Source of the DNA: Neckera pumila
Taxonomy: Eukaryota > Streptophyta > Bryopsida > Hypnales > Neckeraceae
DNA: 64,000 nt
NCBI GenBank assembly: GCA_963969595.1
Contig: OZ018413.1
Span: 6,414,711 to 6,478,710 of the forward strand
Reading direction: 5' to 3'
Shown: positions 56,239 through 64,000 of the stretch, piece by piece
How the letters are laid out: each line of letters starts with the position of its first letter
Position numbering within the stretch: position 1 is the first letter of the stretch
Made by a program: the position numbers and the translations under genes
Notes under the pieces: generated by a model
Database searches by the model: none
What the model saw: only the letters and a program-made list of their open reading frames with translations
What the model was told of the DNA's origin: nothing

Positions 56239-58020
56239 TCAAAGAAGATGACCTTTTGTCAAAGGACAAATGGCAGCCAAACATTGATGACATGCGCTCA
56301 ACGGGAGATGGTTATTTGGATGGAGATTATATCAATGGTATTTTCCCATTTGACAATCCCACAACATTACTTGGAGAGCTTAGATTGTACGGTGATAGAC
56401 CTCAAGAAGAAGATGAAGAGTTTCTCTCTAAGTACATTGAGGTTAACTGGCATACAAAGACATGGTCTCTGCTACCATGCCATGCCTTCACAAGACCAAC
56501 TCTTGGTCCGATGGAAGAGCTTGGTTTGCATCCTCTAGACCCTACTAAGTGTTTTCTTCAGATTTGGAATGCATAGATCCAGCAACGGATTGTGTATCAC
56601 AACAAGACTTACATTGATTATGTCAATCCAAATTCCGATAAGCAGAAAGGATTATTGTGCATCCATCAGCGCCAATCACATTGCAAGGGTACTGGCAATT
56701 TTGTGGTATTGTCGTCCTCATGGGCATTAGAAAGCAACCTGCCATCACAAACAATTGGCAAAGAGTTGGCAGTTTTCTTTATTGTGCCTCTATTGCTTCT
56801 ACAATTAGTCATTTCTGGTTTGAGTATATTCTTTGTTATTTGTATATGGTGCTAAAGAGGTCCTTTGTTACTGACAAAGAAGACCTTGCTTATGATCCTC
56901 TAGAGAAGTGCAGGTGGATCTTAGATGTTGTCACAGCTACTTTCAAAGGGCTATGGAACCCAGGCCCTTACGTGAATATTGACAAGTGCATGATTGGGTA
57001 TAATGGCAAGTACTATTCCTTCAAGCAATACATGCCATTGAAGCCTATCACACACGAATGGGTCCTATCACACACATATGGGTCCTTGTTGATAGCAGGA
57101 CCAAATTTGTATAGAATAGGGAAGTGTATGTTGGAGCTAGGAATGAGCGCAAAGTGCCTAAAGTTCACCCAAAATCCATGGGCACGGGAGCTGTAGTTGT
57201 CACTTGACTAACTGCTAGCATGGATGGGATGTTCTATCACGTGGCAATGGACAACTTTTTTTCCTCCATGAAGCTATTTGACAACTTGCTCCAACGTGGC
57301 TTTTATGCAATTGGCACAACACGGCAGCAAATTCAAGGTTTTTCAAGCTTGTTGAACATCATTGGGCAAGATACTCATGGATTGCTTTAAATATGCGTCC
57401 ATCGCAATTGTCAAATGGTGGCCATTTATTGGCAAGACACAAAAGGTGTTCATTTCCTGTCCACGTCCTAAGATCCCATGGTGTCTAGAAATGTGTCTCT
57501 ATTGCACAATAAGGGTGCGCAATGGTGGTTGATTCCTACTTCTCCAATCTAACTTTCATATTCCAAGCTCAGTTCCAGCTTGCATATTATGAGGTGTTGA
57601 TGTTAGCAACCAGCTGTGGGGCTCATACTTTGTGCGAACTGCCACCAAAGAAGGGTGGCATTGTGTCTCTTTCTTTGCCATGGACACGACATTGACAAAC
57701 ATGCCTATATAATGTACCGGGAAGGTTGTGGTATTTGTGGCGTTTGTCCAAAAACTCACCGGAACTTCAACCTCAAAGTGGCGTATTATCTTACGGGCTT
57801 GCTAATCCTAGAAGTTGGTAATGGCTCCACTAGGGTGTAGGCACAATATCCGGACAGTTTGAATTGCCTAATTGTGGCTACTGGGGCAGCACATATGCCC
57901 CTTCTGACAACGAAGCGTTGCAAGTGTTTTGTGTACCAAAAGTAAACCTCATATGTCTGCCAAAAGTGTCTTGGAACGTGTCTGTGCAAGGTGAATTGCT
58001 TTGACTATTATCATGAGGGC
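56239..58020 (+). pseudogene. piggyBac-family (DDE_Tnp_1_7) transposase relic with C-terminal cysteine-rich domain
   Basis: The reading is split over frames, but family landmarks are in order: an entry block (FTRPTLGPMEEL, 56490s), LQGYWQFCGIVVLMGI (56685), PGPYVNIDKCMIGYNGKYY with FKQYMPLKP (56960-57040, first catalytic Asp; the following Glu is Lys), YHVAMDNFFSS (57235, second Asp), IYWQDTKGVHFLST (57420s, third Asp), GVDVSNQL (57595), CPKTHRNFNLKVAYYLT (57740s) and a cysteine-rich end (CKCFVYQK...YVCQKCLGTCLC...CFDYYHEG, 57917-58017). TAG at 56574, TAG near 57196, several later stops and at least three frameshifts inactivate it. piggyBac transposases cut at TTAA; no element ends were identified. 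Confidence 0.9.
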
Positions 58021-58256
58021 CTACCTACTCTGTAAGTGACATATGGGCATTTTTTTTCTATTGCGACAGTTGGAGGTAGGTCCTTTAATTCAAAGCCTTG
58101 TTTTCTTGAATCAAAATGGTTTGTTGTAGATATGGCTTCTTCCAATATGAGCCATTGATGGATTGTGTTATTTGTATTGTGCTTTCTTTTTGATAACTTG
58201 TCTATCTTGCTCAGGTAGAGACTCGAAATTGGGGAGAGGAGGTTACAAAAGTAAGA

Positions 58257-59388
58257 CACTAGAAGAAAATGAGAGATTTTGCAACTACACTATGCAAATG
58301 ATTTTTTAGTTCCATAGGACATTTATGACTAGTTTGTGACACTATAATTTGGAGATTTGTAGTTGCAATGGACACCTCTACTCTAAGAAAAAGGTGCAGC
58401 GATTGCAAAAATCATGCCTCATGTATGACTCATTTGTAATTTGTTTGCAACTTGTGGGTTTGTAGATTTCAAAATATTAATCTTGATGATTTGTAAATTT
58501 CAAAATTTCATAATTTCCTTTATTCTAGATTTCGAATTCCAGACCTAACCTTTCTTCTAGATTTTAGAATTTCAAATCTACCTTTTTTAAGATTTCAAAA
58601 TTCCATATCTACCTTATTCCTAGATTTCCAAAATTCAAATATTAATATTTAATAGATTTCATTAGTTTAGAAAACCTTACAATTTCATAGATTTTAAGAT
58701 TTTGTAGATTTAAATATTTTATTATTTCTATAGATTGTAAAATTCTACAAATTATAGAAATCTATACTCTATGGAAGTCTACAAACTGTAGAAATCTTAG
58801 AATTTAATCAAAAAAATTTATTGCATAAGATAACAACCTACAAGTCTTATATGTCCAACCTATTGGTATTCTTTACAATTGATATGGGGACATTTGATAT
58901 AAGACAAATGGGAATGAACTTTGGAAGCAACTAGGAAACAACTAGAAACGACTAAAATACAAATGTGTACGACTTAAAAGTGACAAGGAAATGACTAGCT
59001 TCATTATTAGAAAATTTAGTATTTTTGTTTGATTTGGTCATATTCATTTGGTTCACTTTTCTATTGATTTCTATTTAAATCAACAAATTGCTCTCCAAAT
59101 CAATAGAAAAGCTGAATTTTCTAGTAGTATAGAAAATGATTAAAAAACAACTAGTGTACGACTAGAAAGCGACTAGGAAACAACTATGGTAATTTTACAA
59201 TTGCAATCTTTTCTAAGTTGTTTCCTAGTCATTTTTTGCAATTATAAATTGACTACTTTGTGACTAAAACAAAGTATCAATGTTGTAAAACATTTGGTGC
59301 TGATAGAGAGGATTACAATTGCAAGATAGTTGTATAGGACATTAGTTGCATAGTAGCCAATTGTGCCAGACACGTTTTTCTTCTAGTG
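58257..59388. mobile_element. 1.1-kb non-autonomous CACTA element (TSD AGA)
   Basis: The left end CACTAGAAGAAAATGAGAG and the reverse complement of the right end CACTAGAAGAAAAACGTGTC share the first 14 bp. They match the 21-kb CACTA over the first 12 bp. AGA flanks both sides (58254-58256, 59389-59391). The interior is AT-rich, without coding capacity, and carries repeated GACTAG(A/G)AA and GCAACTA motifs near the ends. Confidence 0.9.
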
Positions 59389-59926
59389 AGACAAGTGAAG
59401 ATGCTTAGTAGTAATTGTTGTGTACCTTATACAATGACATTGTTGCATAGATTTTGAGATTTGATTGCAGTTAGTGCTTAGACCATTGTGAGGTATGCTC
59501 CAATTTTTGTTATATAGCCTTGGAGTGGCAATTATGGTTGCACTTTGCAATCCAAAAAAATATAAAAACAATTTTGAAACAACACCTCTCCTTAGACCTC
59601 TTGGCTTGTCCATTTGCCTGTTGTTTTGTTTCTTGGTTGTCCTGTCCTTTAGTGCTTGTACTTGAAGCATGGGAGTCACAATGTTGATCGCTTTTGTGGT
59701 GGACTGGCAATGAGGAGTGGAGTGACCTATTGAAGTAGTCGGCCCAACGCCTGCTAGGTGATTCCATCTCCATTTGAAGGTGATGTCCCTCCTGACCAAC
59801 AATTTTGAGTGTCATGGAACTTTGTGCGCAGTCAGTGAGAGCTTGGTGGATAGGGTAGGAGCATAGAAGAGTGCCAAGGTGGACATGGTGGGAACACAAG
59901 CAAGGCAGCTGGCAAAAAGTCGGAGA
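59389..59926. other. Spacer, no supported gene
   Basis: Minus-strand frames at 59383-59802 and 59510-59899 overlap in different frames and show no domain features, so I do not call them. Confidence 0.4.
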
Positions 59927-60852
59927 TTAACCCCTAAAGTCCCATTGTCCCTTTGGGGGACAAATCAGATTTCGGGCAGATACCTACAGGCTCAATTTTT
60001 AGTGAAACTTTTTTAAACTTTTCCATAAGATAGAAAAATTGATTAGCTTTGTGGGAATATAATTTTTATTTCAACTGGTGCTTGAGAGCAAAAGTTATAC
60101 CACAAAAAGCCTCTAGTAGAACTTTGCGGGCAACACAAAAAAATTTGTAAAATGTCAAAATAAATTTTTAATTTTTTTTTCTCTGAAACTTTATATTTTT
60201 GTCTACATGTGAAGCTTTGATTCATTTTATTTGGACTAATAATGAGCAAGTTATGGAAAATCTTGTTTTTTGGACAATCTAAGCATCTTTATGAAAAAAT
60301 AACTTGTAGGATTCATTTTTGAATGCAATTTTCACAATTTCTTACAATTTTTTTTTAGAATGTTGTGTTTGCTTGCTAAAACAATTTCACCATTGGGATT
60401 ATTGTATTTCAATCCCATCTAAGAGCTATTAACGATTTAGTTTTTCTTTCAATCTTAGACTTATTTCTACTTAACAATTTTTTAAAGAATGAAAATCAAG
60501 TGTGTTTTTAAAAAAAAATTTGTAGACTTTCAACTTACATCTTCAACATAAAAAAATTTAAATTCAAAGTCTGCAGTGCAATAAATTTCCACAAATGGCA
60601 GTCAAAGTCATTTGAAATTGCAGGTCAGTGTTCAAAAAAACTTTCTTTTTCAACTTTGAATGCTAATATCTTCCAATCTATACGGTCAAACTTCATGAAT
60701 TTTTTACCACATGATCTTTGACAAGTGAAGTACAAAATCCTATGGTTAGATTCTAAAAAATGTTTTTTTCTGTGTTCTTGGGTGAACGAAGCCAAAATAG
60801 CAGTTTTGAGTGGTTTTTGATAGAAAAATGACCTTGGGATTTTAGGGGTTAA
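59927..60852. mobile_element. TIR element with TTAACCCC ends
   Basis: The left end TTAACCCCTAAAGTCCCA and the reverse complement of the right end TTAACCCCTAAAATCCCA match at 17 of 18 positions. The ~926-bp interior is AT-rich and non-coding. A related end with about 400 bp of similar sequence lies at 17191-17590. No secure target duplication was found, so the superfamily is open. Confidence 0.6.
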
Positions 60853-62898
60853 AAAGACGAAGAACAACAATTGATTTTTTGTAGAAGATGCTGCTGATAC
60901 GCAGCAATCCTCTTTCGCCCATATCGGAGGTGCACCTTGTCGTATTTGCCCAAATCTGTGTTTTGGAGTGATCCATCTGGTAAGAGAAAAAGCGGTAATG
61001 ATTATTGTGCTCTCCATTCCGCAGAACAAACCGTGCCGATTGTGCTACGTTGTTGTCCAGCTCCTTGTACTTGTCCGTATTTGTTTCTTGCACCGTGTAT
61101 TTCTTTATACGAGCTATCAGTGAATGACGCTCTTATTTGCATGCACTTTGTTGAATTTCAAAACTGAACCCAGTCAACTGATGCCTGAAAAAGCCAAATC
61201 AGTAGCCTACACTCCGCAATCCTGCGTCCTGCGACTACAAATTTAGCATGTCTTTTTCTCGGTTTTGGCAGACCGTATCTCTTGTCAGTGGCGAAGCCTT
61301 CTTGGACACATCAGTCTTCCAAGATTACTCACAACAATGTGCACTGGCAGATCACTACCATTGTTGGGTTGTTTCTTTAAAAGACCCTTTTGCATCACTC
61401 TCCCACGGTCTGATCTGTGATTACGTTGTCGAAGTGGTCGTGAGACAGTTGTGTTTCAATTCCGTATGCTCAAAAAATGTTCTTTAGATCAACCACGGTC
61501 ACTAAAGGGTTAATACTCGCTTAAGATTACCCGCCTGATGATGCACCCATCACACAGAATATATAAGCCAACATCTCAACTGCTACTAATTCATTGTCGA
61601 AGCTGCATAACAAAGGTCCAGTGGTGCAAAATTAGGGTTTCAGTCACATGCATGAGATTATAGCTCCAATACCTTGGCCTTCTTGTATTCTTGAACATAC
61701 CAGTATTCATATGAGTTCTGATACTGCTCGGTGAAACAAAGAGAGTCTTTGAATGTTTGCAACATCCCTTGCACTGACTGCAGACGTTTTCTTTGATCCT
61801 GTCTCTAAGAAAAGAATCAGCTAGTCTCCTTTTCACATCAGAACTTTCTAATACTGCTGAACAACAGTGAACCTAAACTGCCGAAATCAAATGATGCTCA
61901 AGGACCATGTAATTCAAAAATCTTGACAATACAGAATACGTATTGGTATTAGAGTGAAGTATTTTTATTTTTTTACTACAGCTCTTGTGTTTTTGGCAGC
62001 GTGCCATTGAATTAAATTTGGAGGGACATCAGGGTATTTGCTTGTTTTTGTCCGAACTAGAGAAATTTGGCCCAAATAAGAAAGCATTGGTGTGAAGATT
62101 GGAATGCCCAAGGTATCATAAAACTAGAAAGTTCACAATGGTAGAATTGGTACAATCGGTGAGAAAGATGAAAGGAGCAGTTAGTCTCAACACAATGATT
62201 TTCATTCATCTGTTTGTTGGGGTTGTTCAAGTGTAGACAACGTTTTCAAGGTACAATAGTTTCTTGTTGCACACGGAGGAGAAACACTTAAGAGGAATAC
62301 ATTTCTTGGACCACTAATTTCAATGGTTGAATGACAAAAAAAATTTGATGAGATTATGAGTGAACTAAGAAAAATGCAATCCAAGTGGCTTTGTAATTTT
62401 TTGACACTTTAGTCTTGAACCCTAATGCCTCAACCTTCATTGGTTGCTTTAAAAAAATCCTTGTTTCTCATTGGTTGCTTTCAAAATGTTGATTGTGTGG
62501 TTTGGAGTCTTAAAGGTGGTCATTCAAGGCCATTTTTTATGCATTGGAGAATGGAAAATGATTCTTTTCAGTGTTCTACCTTATGTAAATTCCAATAGAA
62601 TTGTTGTCCTCTATGTTTCCCAAATGACAATTGAATATGGAACCAAATCCCTATCCTACACTATAATATATAGCAATGTTGAAATTTTTAGATCTTTAAA
62701 CATATTGTGTGTATGATATGATTTTATTTTACTTACTTACAATAATTTTAACTATTTTGAAGGTTTTTGAACATATAAAAGGTATTTAATTTAACCTCTG
62801 AAAAATAAAACGAAATAATTTTCACTCATATTTAGTGATTAGATTTAGAACTTATAGAAAACTATATTGAGCATATGGTCTTAGTATGCACCTTAAAG
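60853..62898. other. AT-rich region, no confident gene
   Basis: Two stretches look slightly protein-like: minus strand 61093-60880 (ELDNNVAQSARFVLRNGEHN) and plus strand 61248-61487 (SGEAFLDTSVFQDYSQQCAL). Neither has a recognisable domain, and splice context is weak. Either could be a gene fragment. Confidence 0.35.
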
Positions 62899-63259
62899 CA
62901 GGGTTGTCTTCTTGAACATTGCGACGAGCGCGACAACTAGACGTCACATGCCGTCTTACACAGCCCTTGCGACATCTAATAGAATAAATGTCCAGTTAAC
63001 TTTAAAATAAATCATCAAAAATACACAATTTTGACATATTAAAGTTTCATTTTAATATTGTGCATCAATTTCATGAATACATATTATATCCTAAATTTAA
63101 ATTCATAATTATAGTGAGATTTAAAAAAAAAGTAGATGTGAAGATGCAATTAAACGATGGGATGCAAGGCCCGTTCAACACTTTGTTTTATACAACATGC
63201 GACATCAGACGTCCTACATGATACCAAATTCCACTAGCATATCAGACAAGACAACCCTG
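62899..63259. mobile_element. hAT-type MITE, 361 bp (TSD CCTTAAAG)
   Basis: The left end CAGGGTTGTCTT is an exact inverted match to the right end (reverse complement CAGGGTTGTCTTG). The element is flanked by a perfect 8-bp direct repeat, CCTTAAAG, at 62891-62898 and 63260-63267. CAGGG-type ends and 8-bp TSDs are hallmarks of hAT transposons. It has no ORF. Confidence 0.92.
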
Positions 63260-63267
63260 CCTTAAAG

Positions 63268-64000
63268 TGAGCATTTCCAAACCTATGCAACAAATTATGA
63301 AAATTGATAACAAGATGCTTCAAGAACACCAAATAAGACACTCTTGCACTTAGCCAAGTACATTGACTATACACTCAATTGGTTGCTAAACTGCGTGTTT
63401 CAAAACTATAATATCTCTAATTTTTCTAAGTGTATACGTAGATGATGGATTGTATCAAGCATTAATGCAAGCTTATTTCTAAATGCAGTTTCAGACATTA
63501 ATTATCCTTCATTCCAAACTTCTACACACATTATTTATACCATTGTGATCTCAAATACTCTTATTGCTTGTATGGTTTAGTCTTTTCTCATTATAAAATG
63601 CAATTACTTTAATATCACACTATTCACTTGCCAAATTTGAGTATACACCATCAACTACTACAATCACTCCGTGTTCAAAAAAACAAAATGTAGTGTATTT
63701 TCAATAGCTTGTCGTTTTTGGTTTATCTTTAATACAGTGCATTGAAAATACACTCCAAGCAAACACATACAAAATATCTACATGGTGCCAACAGTCCAAC
63801 ACTACTACATTTCCTACATTACATTGACATGTACTACTCTTTTATTGCGGCATTGCATCCTTTGGTCTCTATTAAAATCTGTATATCTATATCCTATATT
63901 GTGAAATCCTATTTACAATATTATATTTATTTACAAATTACATATAGAAAATATTATTACCAAAATGACATGTATGTACAAAAAAGGGAAATTTTCAAAT
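63268..64000. other. AT-rich intergenic DNA, no gene seen
   Basis: Stops in all frames; no TIRs or RNA genes recognised up to the window edge. Confidence 0.55.

Noticed and set aside
59510..59899. Minus-strand 129-codon frame after the small CACTA
   Set aside because: Overlaps another frame of similar length, low-complexity polar content, no recognisable family.
61248..61487. Possible small gene on plus strand, and minus-strand stretch 61093-60880
   Set aside because: Protein-like in composition only; no domain, weak splice context and no support from neighbours.

Overview
The window looks like nuclear DNA of a land plant with a large, repeat-rich genome. The evidence is a TKL-type kinase joined to plant-style LRRs, Ty3/gypsy, CACTA and hAT elements, GT-AG introns and AT-rich spacers. 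A kinase-LRR gene without NB-ARC, together with a piggyBac transposase relic (not typical of flowering plants), points by inference to a non-seed plant (bryophyte, lycophyte or fern grade) or a streptophyte alga. The species cannot be fixed from the sequence. No rRNA, tRNA or CRISPR array was recognised.

Left part (1-16.5 kb): AT-rich DNA with a direct duplication of about 0.55 kb (1893-2422 and 3330-3891) around a fold-back repeat, then one host-type gene. This gene has a helical N-terminal domain and a protein kinase (6464-7937), a phase-1 intron (7938-8306), and a huge LRR exon built from about 80 units of 72 bp (8307-14069, tail 16303-16505). It is broken by a TGA in the kinase activation segment and by several stops and frameshifts in the downstream LRRs. 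A 2.2-kb non-autonomous CACTA element (14070-16302, TSD TGA) also interrupts it. The first 32 or so LRR units remain open.

Middle part (16.5-54.1 kb): a nested stack of mobile elements. A 5'-truncated Ty3/gypsy element (21215-25428 plus 46552-54066) is split by a 21.1-kb CACTA element (25429-46551, TSD GAA). The CACTA carries a TNPA/Ptta-like gene on the minus strand (30237-32954) and a TNP2-like transposase on the plus strand (40724-45196). It also holds a probable captured gene exon (37186-37467) and tandem repeats. Inside the CACTA sit two solo-LTR-like insertions (26517-29845, TSD CATGA; 34208-35776, TSD GGTCC). The gypsy 3' LTR (46629-54066) is itself interrupted by another solo LTR (48338-52109, minus, TSD AGGGA).

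The most unusual result is that the gypsy 3' LTR and two of the solo LTRs are 3.3-3.8 kb long, and each contains the same ~550-codon ORF family between the LTR start and a putative second promoter. The copy at 27089-28741 is intact. These are LTRs with a protein-coding cargo.

Right part (54-64 kb): an unassigned spliced-looking ORF (54067-54735), a decayed piggyBac-family transposase (56239-58020) with its C-terminal cysteine-rich domain, a 1.1-kb CACTA (58257-59388, TSD AGA), a 0.9-kb TIR element (59927-60852) with a relative at 17191-17590, and a 361-bp hAT MITE (62899-63259) with a perfect 8-bp TSD. The rest is AT-rich spacer without a supportable gene.
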